Origin: Acidobacteriota bacterium | Lineage (GTDB): Bacteria > Acidobacteriota > Terriglobia > Acidiferrales > UBA7541 | Reading direction: 5' to 3' | DNA: 64,000 bases | Assembly: GCA_013289955.1 (NCBI GenBank) | Contig: JABCYZ010000010.1 | Span: forward strand, 1 to 64,000 | Part shown: positions 53,801-61,909 of the stretch, one piece after another | Layout: each line of letters starts with the position of its first letter | How positions within the stretch are numbered: the first letter of the stretch is position 1 | Notes under the pieces: model-generated | Database searches by the model: none | What the model saw: the letters and a program-made list of their open reading frames with translations, nothing else | Told to the model about the DNA's origin: nothing | Position numbers and translations under genes: made by a program

Positions 53801-54341
53801 TGACCAAACTCCGGACGTGCGGGAAATTCGCACCGCCGAAGTTCCGCTCAGAAGGGCTTCGCTCGAATTTCTCGGCTATCCGCGAGAAATTCGGCTGACC
53901 CCGGCGAGCGATACAACGTATTCCTTCACGAATCGCAGCATGACCGGGCCGTACGCTCACGCCGAAGGAAACTACACGCGCTACGGCGATGTGCTCGACT
54001 TGCTGACAGCCGCGGACGATCGCTTTGTGGTTTTCGGCTCAGGCGAAGGCGTCAAGCTCGACTTCGATCCCCGCGATTTGCCTGCGCTTCCCGCGGGATG
54101 GGTGCGCGATTATTTCTTCTACGCCAATGGCTTCGAGAAAGATCTGGATTTCTACGCGGCCTATGCGTTTAGCGTCGAACCGCTTCCGCGCCACGCGATG
54201 CTGGCGTATCCCTATCCTGCGGGAAAAGGCTATCCCGACGATGCGCAGCACCTCGGCTATCAACTCGAATACAACACGCGGCAGCGTTCCGATAAGCTGC
54301 CGCCAAGTTTGAGTTATCGGTATCCGCCGCAGCAGAAGTAA
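50850..54341 (+). CDS. giant exported TPR-VCBS/FG-GAP-UnbV (CRTAC1-like) protein
   Basis: A protein of about 1163 residues. A signal-anchor-like N-terminus (RRSGTVLVVCLFSLFVAAAF) precedes about five TPRs (TLGVAYMNQQRPADAQKLF and onward, about 45-215). Then seven calcium-binding-type repeats of the DxDxDGxxD kind follow (DYDGDGKPDL, DFDNDGHTDL, DYDHDGDLDL, DFNKDGWMDL, DYDNDGWLDL), as in VCBS/FG-GAP propellers. A UnbV/ASPIC domain (KNGIGTKVEIYAGALYQKWE) follows at about 655-740. About 430 further residues (DMIGPGVVGHWVGPG and onward) form a module I do not recognise. I placed the start at ATG 50850 for the signal; GTG 50772 and ATG 50790 are alternatives. Function unknown; probably surface adhesion or ligand binding. 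Confidence 0.87.
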   Translation: MQASARRSGTVLVVCLFSLFVAAAFLYSRAAQAPSSAVAQKPAPHVDPAEAYRLNTLGVAYMNQQRPADAQKLFEQSLAADPTFEVARLNLGISLLAQQKLEPARTALAAAAEKLPQDPYAWYNLGLVYKDLGDAEKGVDAFTHVTKIADEADPWYFVGYLNSQLQHYDLAIAAFQRALAIFPFHASAEFGIARAYQRSGNVEAAKEHLGKFQKMTADHVATPFGAGYGDQGRFSLAELPRSSVQNAPPAVSVHYAQLPYSSIVQSQAANYSPPGPSVGACIFDYDGDGKPDLFLVAADKANGSRLLRNLGGDKFSDVTRDSGLYLNAAGFGCAAGDFDNDGHTDLAVCLTDGIRLFHNNGGGKFEDVTEKAGIRREPGCVGVTFVDYDHDGDLDLYITVQPTADASEKSAAHNVLWRNNGNSTFTDVSAESGLGFDATGAGLVTTDINNDRAIDFVFAGGRDGASIYLNPREGKFTPLPAIDFKKENLPPAVGVVAFDFNKDGWMDLAFTHAGAPGISLWRNVDGKHLERVPLPDFGWQRGWGISAIDYDNDGWLDLIAVGESASGGELRLLRNLGAKGWVDVTKDVHLDTVKLSQPRALAVADFAGNGDADLVVTQLSGPPVVLRNEGGNQHNWMSIDLKPLADNKNGIGTKVEIYAGALYQKWEVQGASGYLGQNAPSILAGLGEEKNAEVVRLLWPTGVPQDEINLAARKMQSIGELDRRGSSCPVLFSWNGKEYEFIADMIGPGVVGHWVGPGERGVAERDVPDPDEYLKVGAESVHPLHGMLSFRFMEPMEETVYLDQLRLLAIDHPATYEVFPNERFVSNPPFPEFKVIASQEAHPPLGAWDDHGRDVLSLISQRDRKYVTDFEGLPFAGFAKLHWVELDLGKWDDAKPLRLIIDGYTDYFTATSMYAADQAGVKVIAPYVEALDANKKWVRVVEDMGFPAGLERTMITDLTGKLPPGTRRIRIVSNLKIYWDAIRIDQTPDVREIRTAEVPLRRASLEFLGYPREIRLTPASDTTYSFTNRSMTGPYAHAEGNYTRYGDVLDLLTAADDRFVVFGSGEGVKLDFDPRDLPALPAGWVRDYFFYANGFEKDLDFYAAYAFSVEPLPRHAMLAYPYPAGKGYPDDAQHLGYQLEYNTRQRSDKLPPSLSYRYPPQQK

Positions 54342-54347
54342 TGCGCC

Positions 54348-54368
54348 GGGCAGCGAGGCTCGCTGCCC
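54348..54368. repeat. intergenic palindrome
   Basis: GGGCAGCG and CGCTGCCC form an 8-bp perfect stem around AGGCT, directly after the giant VCBS gene. The short GC palindrome is of a type that recurs in many genomes; on the plus strand it could end transcription, but no T tract follows (CTACATTATG). Confidence 0.45.
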
Positions 54369-54429
54369 CTACATTATGTCTCGCGATTCAGAGCAGTCTA
54401 GCAATTGATGCTGGTTTCACTGGCTGGCT

Positions 54430-55575
54430 TCAGTCCCACTCGACGGGCTCCCAGGCTCTGGTTTGCGAACTTTTCAGGATGGTGTCGCAGAGAATCATCT
54501 CATCGTGACCGGTCTGGAAGGTTGGAAACTTTCTTGGCGCCTTGAAATCACCGGCGGCGATGTATTCGTAAAAATCGCGGAAAAGCTGCATGAACGTGTC
54601 CGGATAGCCTTCGGCGTGGCCGCCGGGATAGACGGCGTAAGGACGCGCTTCGGCAGACATCAGGGAGGGATCCTTGATCAAGGAGCCGTTCGGCGTTTCG
54701 CGGCGGCCAATCCACAGCAGGTTGGGATTCTCGCCATCCCACCAGAGTGCGCCTTTTGAGCCGTCGATGCCGAAGCCGAGACCGCATTTGTGCCCAGCGC
54801 TGACTTGCGAAACGGTGACGACGCCGCGCAGGTTGTCCTGGAAATGCAGAAGTATGGTGGCGTAATCGTCGGTGGTCATGGGCATTTCGTCGAAGCCGGA
54901 AGCCTCGGCCTTCTTAAAGGTTTCCACTCGGCCGCGCGGCTTGCGGCGCACAGGGACGACCGTGGCAAGGTCGGCGCAGACTTCGGTGATTTTCTTGCCG
55001 GTAAGAAACATGAGCAAGTCCATGGCGTGCGTGCCGATGTCCGAGACGGCGCGCAACTCACCACCTAAGTTCTGTTCGAGGCGCCAGTTCCAGTCCGTCG
55101 GATGCAACAGCCAGTCCTGCAAGAATCTTCCGTGCGCTGTGTGCGGCGTGCCGATTTCGCCGCTCTGAATCATCGAGCGAGCCTGCTGGCAAAGCGGGTA
55201 GTAGCGAAGGTTGTAGGCCACTCCGCCGACACGTTCCGACTCTTTGGCGATTTGCACGAGCATGGCGGACTCACGCGAATCCATCGCGAGCGGCTTTTCG
55301 CAGAGAACGTGTTTTCCGGCGCGGAGCAATTTGCTGGCCTGTTCGAAATGGACGTAGTTTGGCGTACAGATGTGAACGGCGGTGACTTTTGGATCGGCCG
55401 CAAGTTCGTCGAGCGAGGCGTAAGAGTGCTCGAGGCCGAGAGCCTGGCTGGATTCGGCGCCGCGCTCTTTCGAGCTGCCGAGAATGCCGCGTATGGGAAT
55501 TCCCAGCCTGCGCAGAGCATCCACGTGCGCTCTGCCGACAAATCCTACTCCGATGACCGCCGCCGTATGCTTCAT
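54430..55575 (-). CDS. Gfo/Idh/MocA family oxidoreductase (cytoplasmic)
   Basis: A 381-residue NAD(P)-dependent oxidoreductase without a signal peptide. The dinucleotide motif VIGVGFVGRAH is at the N-terminus, and the catalytic lysine motif HVLCEKPLAMD lies near residue 90. The C-terminal domain is complete, with conserved SDIGTHAMDLLMF. Such enzymes oxidise or epimerise sugars and inositols. AGGAG is just upstream of the ATG. Unlike the exported homologue at 33371 it acts in the cytosol. No adjacent sugar kinase or transporter, so the substrate is unknown. Confidence 0.9.
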   Translation of the reverse strand: MKHTAAVIGVGFVGRAHVDALRRLGIPIRGILGSSKERGAESSQALGLEHSYASLDELAADPKVTAVHICTPNYVHFEQASKLLRAGKHVLCEKPLAMDSRESAMLVQIAKESERVGGVAYNLRYYPLCQQARSMIQSGEIGTPHTAHGRFLQDWLLHPTDWNWRLEQNLGGELRAVSDIGTHAMDLLMFLTGKKITEVCADLATVVPVRRKPRGRVETFKKAEASGFDEMPMTTDDYATILLHFQDNLRGVVTVSQVSAGHKCGLGFGIDGSKGALWWDGENPNLLWIGRRETPNGSLIKDPSLMSAEARPYAVYPGGHAEGYPDTFMQLFRDFYEYIAAGDFKAPRKFPTFQTGHDEMILCDTILKSSQTRAWEPVEWD

Positions 55576-55797
55576 CTCTCTCGCTCCTGATGCTGCCCTC
55601 GCGTCCGCCTGTCGCTGTTAACCTTGCAGCGCCGTGTATGAGGCAGTTTGCGTTCCTGAGTGCGCAGGAGGCAAGGTATCAGTTTTTGAGCCGCAGACAA
55701 ATAGCTGATGTAGCAATCGTCTGCGCTACGAGAAACGGGAAGTAGACTGGCAAAACAGGCCAGCAAAAAACTTCTGCTCGCCTCCAGAAAAAAAGGC

Positions 55798-55826
55798 TTG
55801 ACAGTTGCGGCTCTGCTTCTTAGGCT
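55798..55826 (+). promoter_or_regulatory. putative promoter of the second TonB-dependent receptor
   Basis: TTGACA (55798-55803) lies 17 bp before TAGGCT (55821-55826). The -35 is consensus, the -10 weak. The spacing is ideal, and the pair lies about 100 bp before the receptor ATG at 55929. Confidence 0.45.
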
Positions 55827-55928
55827 CCCATCTACAGAATGCAACAAATGTTTCACGCGACTACCTCACATCCTTTCAAGGTACACAGGGCGGCAACGTG
55901 TTGTGCGGAATCAAAGGGGGAATCTTCC

Positions 55929-58900
55929 ATGGTGGGTGAACCGATTCGCCGAATTGCATTTGGAAAATTGACGATCTGCCGCATGCTTTGCCGCGTGCTG
56001 CTTTTGACGGTGGCTACCTGCGTGCTTTGGCTGCCCGCGTCGCAGGCGCAGACTACTTCGACCATCCAAGGCGCGGTGACCGACAAACAGGGCCTTGCGG
56101 TCAGCGGAGCGCAGCTCCAGCTCGCCGGCGATACGCTCGGCACGAACCGCACGACGGTCTCAGACGCTGCCGGGGCCTATGAATTCCCGAACCTTCCGGC
56201 GGGCGTCTACTCGCTCACTATTACTCATGCGGGATTCTCTACACGCGCATTCCAGACTCTGGACGTAACACTAAACCGAACGCTGACTTTCAATGTCGCC
56301 CTCGAAGTCGGGCAAGTGGGCGAAGTCGTGAAAGTATCCGCCGACTTGCCCATGCTGGAAACCAGCGCGTCGTCTGAAGGCTCGACGATTCTCCCCCAAG
56401 ACATCGGAAACATGCCCATCAACGGCCGGAACTATCTTGACCTGCTACAGCTTGTTCCGGGCGTGGCCATCTATCGCCAAGCAGACGCCAATAGCGACAA
56501 CGCGACGCCTATTCTCGGCGAGCGCGCCAACAACGCAGGTTTTCTGATCGATGGATTGCCCAACGAAAACGAACTGTCGGGCGGCGCCGCGGCGCAATTC
56601 AATCAGGATACCATCGCGGAATTTCAGGTGATTACGACGGGATACAAAGCGGAGTTTGGCCATTCTTCGGGCGGCGTGGTCAACGTCATCAGCAAATCGG
56701 GAAGCAACGACCCGCACGGGCTGGCATCGGTCTACCATCGCAACAACGCGTTTGACAGCTCGGACATTCCAGCGGATAAGTTCGCCGGATCGAACATTCC
56801 CGGACAGACCGACCCGCCTTATCTCTTACGCTGGGACTACGATGCGGCGGGTGGCGGGGCCATGGTTAAAGACAAGGCGTTCTGGTTTGCGTCTGCCGAA
56901 AATATTCACGAGAACCAGCAACTGAATTTCATCGCTCCCCCGAATACGCCGCAATTCCTATTGAATAATGAAGAAACATATAACGAGCCGACCACCGATA
57001 ATGAAACGCGTGTATTCGGAAAGTTTGACCAAAACTTGGGCCACCACCATCTCACCGAAGAGGCCAACTATACCAACGTACACATTGACAGCAGCAACCC
57101 GCTTTCCGCATCCACGTCGCTTCCGTCCACTCGCACCAATCTCGGCGACCGCAACTTGCTTCTCGGATTTACCGACACAGTGACCTTTGGAGACTCCGGT
57201 AGCCCGTTTATTCTGAACCTGCACGGCCAATATCGCGATGAGTCGACCCTCACCAGCCCAGCACACCCGCAGGCCGGGCCGAATACCATCTTCAATATCT
57301 TCAGCAGTTTCACGACGGGAGGCGTTTTTGGAGACCTGGGCCAGCCGAGTTACGGAGCGACGTTTACCCCATCCACCATCGATCAAAAATACGGGATCTT
57401 TGGCGCCAGCCTTGCCAAGACTTTCAATCGCCACACGTTGAAGTTTGGCTGGGACTTTGAGCGGACACAGGTCAACGGAGTGGAAGCCGACGCGCAACAG
57501 GACCAACTCTTCGCGACCGAAGCCGACTTTGAGCAGTTTGGTCCCATTAACTCAGGATTTTTCCTCCTTTTAACGGAGGGCGGTCTCACTCCTCAGGCCA
57601 ACGACATTAAGCTGCGCAATAACTATAATGGCCTGTGGATCCAAGATGATTGGCGGGTCTTTAAAAACCTGACAGTAAACGCCGGCGTTCGCTGGGATTA
57701 CGATTCCGCTTTTAACATAAAAACGAACGTATCCCCGAGGATTGGCTTTGCCTGGTCGGTTACACCAAAAACCGTCATCCGCGGAAGTTACGGTGACTTT
57801 TACGATCACTTCCGGTTGGGGTTGGTTCGCGATGTCCCGGGATTTGGCGGCGCGGACATTCGACAAGACCAGCCCCTTTCGTTTCCTCGGCTGTTTTACG
57901 GAGTACCGACGATAGCCCCCGCTCTGTTCGGCGTGTGCAATTCCACTTCGCTGACCGACGCGCAGATCGCTGCCAGTGCGGCTACTTGCCCTTTCGCAGG
58001 CGCCGTTCCTGGAGACACCTCGACGCTATACGGAATCGACCATCTTAATAACATCGGGCCAACGCCCATTCCTGCAAACACTCCAGTGAACATGAGCAAC
58101 GTTCAACAGCTCTCCGGCCTCACTCCTAGCGCGTTTCTAACCGCGGCCGACACCGCCATCGGCAAGCCCGCCGGCTTTTGGGAATGGGGGCCGTTTGGCA
58201 CGCTTTCGTTCGAGGCCATTCAGCCTGCCGCGTTCCAGGTTACTGTTGCTCCTGGCTTTGCAACTCCCTACACGCGAAGTTTCACGCTCGGTGTGCAGCG
58301 GCAGCTGGGCAGCGACTGGGTTATCTCGCTCGACTACTACCACAAGGACATCAACAACATCCTGGGTGTTCGCCAGACGAATCTGGCGTTTGTCTCCCGT
58401 ATTGCAAATAACTCTACCGTCCCATACGTAAACGGTTTCGGTCCCTGGTATGCGGGCACGTATGACGCCGGCATTTTCACCTTTGAAAAGCGCATGAACC
58501 ACTGGTTCACCATTGGCGGCAGCTACGCTTATACTTCAGAGAACGATGACGCGCTGAATTCCAACCTCGGAACCGGGTCGGTTGGCGGAGGCAACGGCTT
58601 CCCAACGGATAGTTTCGTAGGCGTGCCCCCGGTAGTGACAGATCCCGGTTCGGCTACTTGTCCCAGCAAGACAAACGCTACGGCGTCATTCATAGCTTGC
58701 AATGGCAACTTTGTTCCGAAGGCCGGCGTTTACTACAATGGCGCCACACTGGACAATGGCCCTTCCGATTTCGCCTTGCGCAATACGTTTGAAACCCACG
58801 GGCTCGTTCGCTTGCCGTGGAGAATTCAATTTACCAGCATCTTGCGAGCGCAAAGCGGTTTCCGCTATACGGCGGTGGCTGCTGCGCCTCTCGATCAGGA

Positions 58901-59171
58901 CGGCAATGGCAATTACGGTCCGCGCGATTTGAAGACCGCGCGAAACGCGTTCAGCGCACCTGTCTTCTTCAACATGGATTCGCGGATCGCTAAGACCTGG
59001 GTCATCCGCGAGCGCTACCGCCTGACCGGGCTATTTGAATTCTTTAACCTGTTCAATAACGCCAACGCCGCCGCCATACAAACGCAGCAGGCTCAGGCGG
59101 CGACCTTTGGGACCGTTTCCGAATGGTTGCCGGGGCGCGAAGGACAAATCGGTCTGAAGCTGGAATTCTGA
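55929..59171 (+). CDS. TonB-dependent receptor with N-terminal carboxypeptidase-regulatory domain (second)
   Basis: A 1080-residue outer-membrane transporter of the same type as the receptor at 36.5-40.1 kb. Signal peptide (ICRMLCRVLLLTVATCVLWL, cleaved near SQAQ), regulatory beta sandwich (TIQGAVTDKQGLAVSGAQL), plug (INGRNYLDLLQLVPGV), and barrel ending REGQIGLKLEF with C-terminal Phe. AAAGGGGG before ATG 55929 sets the start; an ATG at 55839 adds 30 residues without signal character. No sugar enzymes are on the same strand nearby, so the imported substrate is unknown. Confidence 0.9.
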   Translation: MVGEPIRRIAFGKLTICRMLCRVLLLTVATCVLWLPASQAQTTSTIQGAVTDKQGLAVSGAQLQLAGDTLGTNRTTVSDAAGAYEFPNLPAGVYSLTITHAGFSTRAFQTLDVTLNRTLTFNVALEVGQVGEVVKVSADLPMLETSASSEGSTILPQDIGNMPINGRNYLDLLQLVPGVAIYRQADANSDNATPILGERANNAGFLIDGLPNENELSGGAAAQFNQDTIAEFQVITTGYKAEFGHSSGGVVNVISKSGSNDPHGLASVYHRNNAFDSSDIPADKFAGSNIPGQTDPPYLLRWDYDAAGGGAMVKDKAFWFASAENIHENQQLNFIAPPNTPQFLLNNEETYNEPTTDNETRVFGKFDQNLGHHHLTEEANYTNVHIDSSNPLSASTSLPSTRTNLGDRNLLLGFTDTVTFGDSGSPFILNLHGQYRDESTLTSPAHPQAGPNTIFNIFSSFTTGGVFGDLGQPSYGATFTPSTIDQKYGIFGASLAKTFNRHTLKFGWDFERTQVNGVEADAQQDQLFATEADFEQFGPINSGFFLLLTEGGLTPQANDIKLRNNYNGLWIQDDWRVFKNLTVNAGVRWDYDSAFNIKTNVSPRIGFAWSVTPKTVIRGSYGDFYDHFRLGLVRDVPGFGGADIRQDQPLSFPRLFYGVPTIAPALFGVCNSTSLTDAQIAASAATCPFAGAVPGDTSTLYGIDHLNNIGPTPIPANTPVNMSNVQQLSGLTPSAFLTAADTAIGKPAGFWEWGPFGTLSFEAIQPAAFQVTVAPGFATPYTRSFTLGVQRQLGSDWVISLDYYHKDINNILGVRQTNLAFVSRIANNSTVPYVNGFGPWYAGTYDAGIFTFEKRMNHWFTIGGSYAYTSENDDALNSNLGTGSVGGGNGFPTDSFVGVPPVVTDPGSATCPSKTNATASFIACNGNFVPKAGVYYNGATLDNGPSDFALRNTFETHGLVRLPWRIQFTSILRAQSGFRYTAVAAAPLDQDGNGNYGPRDLKTARNAFSAPVFFNMDSRIAKTWVIRERYRLTGLFEFFNLFNNANAAAIQTQQAQAATFGTVSEWLPGREGQIGLKLEF

Positions 59172-59422
59172 GCTTTCTGAAAGACTGCTGCGCGCGGCCG
59201 AACCGACATGGTAGTTACAAGCTTCCGCCATCTTCGGCGGAGCGCAACCGCAAACTGACTCGAATTCTTCGAGCCGAAAGTTAAGGTCTACAGATAGGCC
59301 CAAAGTAGCATGCGACAGCGAGTGATTTGCAACGTTTGTTGCATGCTCAGCTTTCTCGCGCTCGTTGGCCGCATGGGATTCTCCGTTAAGCGCGAGAGGC
59401 ATGCCCAGCGGGAACCGGGCGA

Positions 59423-60169
59423 TCAGATCTGGGCCATGCCGCCATCGACAAAGAGCTCGATGCCGGTGATAAAGCTGGCGTCGTCCGAGGCGAGAAAAGA
59501 GACGGCTTTGGCTATTTCATCGGAGGTGCCCATGCGGCCCATGGGAACACCACTGATGAGTCCCGCCTTGAGCTGATCGCCGCCGGCGGTCTGCGCTAGG
59601 CGATCAATGGCAGGGGTTTCGATGGGGCCGGGGCTGACGACGTTGACGCGGATTTTGCGGTCCTTGAGATCAACGGTCCAAGTGCGGGCGAAGGAGCGGA
59701 TGGCGGCTTTGGTGGCACTGTACACGCTGAAGGCGGCAATGCCTTTTATGGAGACGATGGAAGCATTGAGAATGACGGAGGCGCCGTCGACGAGGAGCGG
59801 AAGGGCTTTTTGAACGGTGAAGAGGAGACCCTTGACGTTGGCGTTGAAGGTTTTATCGTAGTGGGCTTCGGTGATGGAGCCGAGCGGCGCGAATTCTCCG
59901 AGGCCGGCGTTGGCAAAAAGGATGTCGATGCGGCCTTTCTGCTGCTTGACGGTGGCGTAGAGGCGGTCCAGATCGGCGAGATTGGAGACGTCGCCTTGCA
60001 CGGCTGTGACATTTTTACCGATCAGTTTTACGGCGGTGTCTAGTTCGGGTTGGCGGCGGCCGGTGATGAAAACGTAGGCGCCTTCTCCGACGAGGCGCTG
60101 GGCGGTGGCCAGGCCGATGCCGCTGTTGCCGCCGGTGACGACTGCTATTTTTCCTTCGTGCTTGGACAT
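59423..60169 (-). CDS. short-chain dehydrogenase/reductase
   Basis: A 248-residue NAD(P)-dependent classical SDR. Cofactor motif TGGNSGIG (12-19), NAG (87-89), and catalytic Ser137, Tyr150 and Lys154 (YSATK). C-terminal SPGPIETP and [12 protein letters not shown] complete the fold. GGAGG upstream of the ATG. It lies in the same direction as the SDR gene at 60325, with a 155-bp gap between them and a divergent TetR gene beyond, a typical stress or xenobiotic-responsive arrangement. Substrate unknown. Confidence 0.92.
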   Translation of the reverse strand: MSKHEGKIAVVTGGNSGIGLATAQRLVGEGAYVFITGRRQPELDTAVKLIGKNVTAVQGDVSNLADLDRLYATVKQQKGRIDILFANAGLGEFAPLGSITEAHYDKTFNANVKGLLFTVQKALPLLVDGASVILNASIVSIKGIAAFSVYSATKAAIRSFARTWTVDLKDRKIRVNVVSPGPIETPAIDRLAQTAGGDQLKAGLISGVPMGRMGTSDEIAKAVSFLASDDASFITGIELFVDGGMAQI

Positions 60170-60324
60170 AAGACCATTTCCTCCCGTGAATCCGTGCGTT
60201 CGGTGTTGCCGTTGCTGTCAAAGGCCGAAAAAGCGTCCAAGGACCTGCGCTATACAGGCAAAGCCGCGTCTTGCTTTCACCGCGATTCTGAACTTCGGAC
60301 GCGGCAGCTTTTCAGCGCCAGCGA

Positions 60325-61074
60325 TTAATGGGTGCCGCCGGCGATGACCAGGGTTTCGCCGGTTAGCCAGGCGGAGTCGTTCGAAGCGAGGAAGACGGCG
60401 GCTGGAGCGATATCGTCTGGCTGGCCGACCCGGCCGAGAGGCGCTTTGGATTCGAAATCCTTCTGAAAATCGCTGCCCTCGAATCCGGCGGTCTGCAGAC
60501 CTTCGGTGATGACCATGCCCGGGTTGATGGAGTTCACGCGGATTTTGCGGGGGCCGAGTTCCTTGGCGAGGGATTTGGTTACGGCGTCAACGGCGCCTTT
60601 GCTGGCGCTGTAGACGGAAGCGTTCGCGGGCGTAATTGTGCTGACTACGGAGCCGATGTTGATGATGTTGCCGCCACTCGGGCCGAATTGCTTTACCGCA
60701 GCTTGGGAAGTGAGGATAAGGCCGAGGACATTGAGATTAAATTGCTTGTGGAAAGAGTCTTCTGTGACAGCTTCGAGGGGGGCGAACTCGTAGACCCCGG
60801 CGTTGTTGACGAGGATGTCGAGGCGGCCGAAGGATTTCTTGGTTTCAGCGAAGAGGCGGGTGATGTCGGCCTGCTTGGAGACGTCGCCCTGGACGGCGAC
60901 CGCTTTGCCGCCTTTGCTTGTGATTTCGGCGACAACCTTGTCCGCGCCTGACTTGCTGGAGGAATAGTTTACGATTATGGAGGCGCCTTCGGCGGCAAGG
61001 GCTTTGGCGATGCCTGCGCCGATGCCCTTCGAGGCGCCGGTTACGACGGCTACTTGACCTTTAAGTTTGGACAT
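60325..61074 (-). CDS. short-chain dehydrogenase/reductase
   Basis: A 249-residue classical SDR of the 3-oxoacyl-ACP-reductase-like type. Motifs: TGASKGIG (12-19), NNAG (90-93), catalytic Ser142, Tyr155 and Lys159 (YSASK), and INPGMVITEG. GGGAG precedes ATG 61074. It is divergent from the TetR gene and separated from it by a region with repeated GTACC motifs, so it is probably the main regulated target. Only moderate similarity to the neighbouring SDR, so an old duplication or independent recruitment. Confidence 0.92.
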   Translation of the reverse strand: MSKLKGQVAVVTGASKGIGAGIAKALAAEGASIIVNYSSSKSGADKVVAEITSKGGKAVAVQGDVSKQADITRLFAETKKSFGRLDILVNNAGVYEFAPLEAVTEDSFHKQFNLNVLGLILTSQAAVKQFGPSGGNIINIGSVVSTITPANASVYSASKGAVDAVTKSLAKELGPRKIRVNSINPGMVITEGLQTAGFEGSDFQKDFESKAPLGRVGQPDDIAPAAVFLASNDSAWLTGETLVIAGGTH

Positions 61075-61102
61075 CTCTATCTCCCTTTAAGCTGCGATTT
61101 CT

Positions 61103-61167
61103 GTACCGTTTTGTACCAAGCGTTCAAGAAGACTGCGCTGGCATGGGTTACTTTCGTACCAGTCGTT
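61103..61167. promoter_or_regulatory. repeated GTACC motifs, candidate TetR operators
   Basis: GTACCAAGCGTT (61113-61124) recurs as GTACCAGTCGTT (61156-61167), matching 10 of 12 bases at 43 bp spacing, and a further GTACC begins at 61103, ten bp before the first. They lie between divergent SDR and TetR genes, the usual place for TetR-family operators. They are direct rather than clearly palindromic. Confidence 0.4.
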
Positions 61168-61194
61168 ATGAAACGTATGATAGGATGCGGCAGT

Positions 61195-61902
61195 ATGCGA
61201 AAGGATACAAAGAAAAAGAGGCGGGGGTCTCCCCTGGCAGGCAGGCGGTCAGTGGCTCGTTCAACCGTCCGTTCAACCGCTCGGCCCGCTGTGCACCTGG
61301 GGCGGCCGTTAGGCTTCGATCCCGAAAAGGCGCTGGAGGCAGCGCTTAAGTTGTTTTGGAGCAAGGGATATGAGGGGACGGCGCTATCGGATTTGACGGC
61401 GGCGATGGGGATAAACCGGCCGAGTATTTATGCGACGTTTGGGAACAAGGAAGCTTTGTTTCTGAAGGCGCTGGACCGGTACAGCGCCCAGAGGACAGGC
61501 TATACGGCCGAATCGCTGAAAGAGCCCACGGCACGGGCAGTGGCGGAGCGGTTGATGGTGGGGACAGCGGACTTACTCTCATGCCCCGAGAATCCGAAAG
61601 GATGCTTGATGGTGCAGGGGGCCCTGGCTTGCGGAGACGAGGCGGAGCCGATACGGAAGGAGCTGATTGCGCGAAGGGCGATCGGAGAGGCGGCGCTGCG
61701 GGAACGATTTGCGAGGGCGAAGGCGGAGGGGGATTTGCCAGCAGAGGCGAATGCGGCGGATTTGGCACGGTACGTTTTGGCGGTGATGCATGGAATGTCG
61801 GTACATTCGGCGGGTGGAGCTTCGCGCGAGGAGCTGCAAGGGGTGATTGATTTGTCGCTGCGAGCTTGGCCGAAGTCAGAGACCCAACTGCAGAAGGCTT
61901 AA
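61195..61902 (+). CDS. TetR/AcrR family transcriptional regulator
   Basis: A 235-residue repressor. An unusually basic tail (RKDTKKKRRGSPLAGRRS) precedes the DNA-binding helix-turn-helix FDPEKALEAALKLFWSKGYE, then TALSDLTAAMGINRPSIYAT. The ligand-binding C-terminal half (about 95-230) resembles the TetR group that pairs with oxidoreductases and senses small electrophiles or aromatic compounds. I chose ATG 61195, with AGGATG upstream; an earlier start would extend into the operator region. It is divergent from the SDR gene at 60325-61074, its likely target. Confidence 0.9.
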   Translation: MRKDTKKKRRGSPLAGRRSVARSTVRSTARPAVHLGRPLGFDPEKALEAALKLFWSKGYEGTALSDLTAAMGINRPSIYATFGNKEALFLKALDRYSAQRTGYTAESLKEPTARAVAERLMVGTADLLSCPENPKGCLMVQGALACGDEAEPIRKELIARRAIGEAALRERFARAKAEGDLPAEANAADLARYVLAVMHGMSVHSAGGASREELQGVIDLSLRAWPKSETQLQKA

Positions 61903-61909
61903 CTTCTGT

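Noticed and set aside
59307..59347. Inverted repeat AGCATGC...GCATGCT with inner GCAAC/GTTGC after the second TonB receptor
   Set aside because: Arms are short, no T tract follows and it stands between convergent genes; plausible but not distinguishable from chance.
61054..61194. Longer TetR protein starting at 61054
   Set aside because: This extension overlaps the divergent SDR start and the candidate operators; ATG 61195 gives a normal TetR length.
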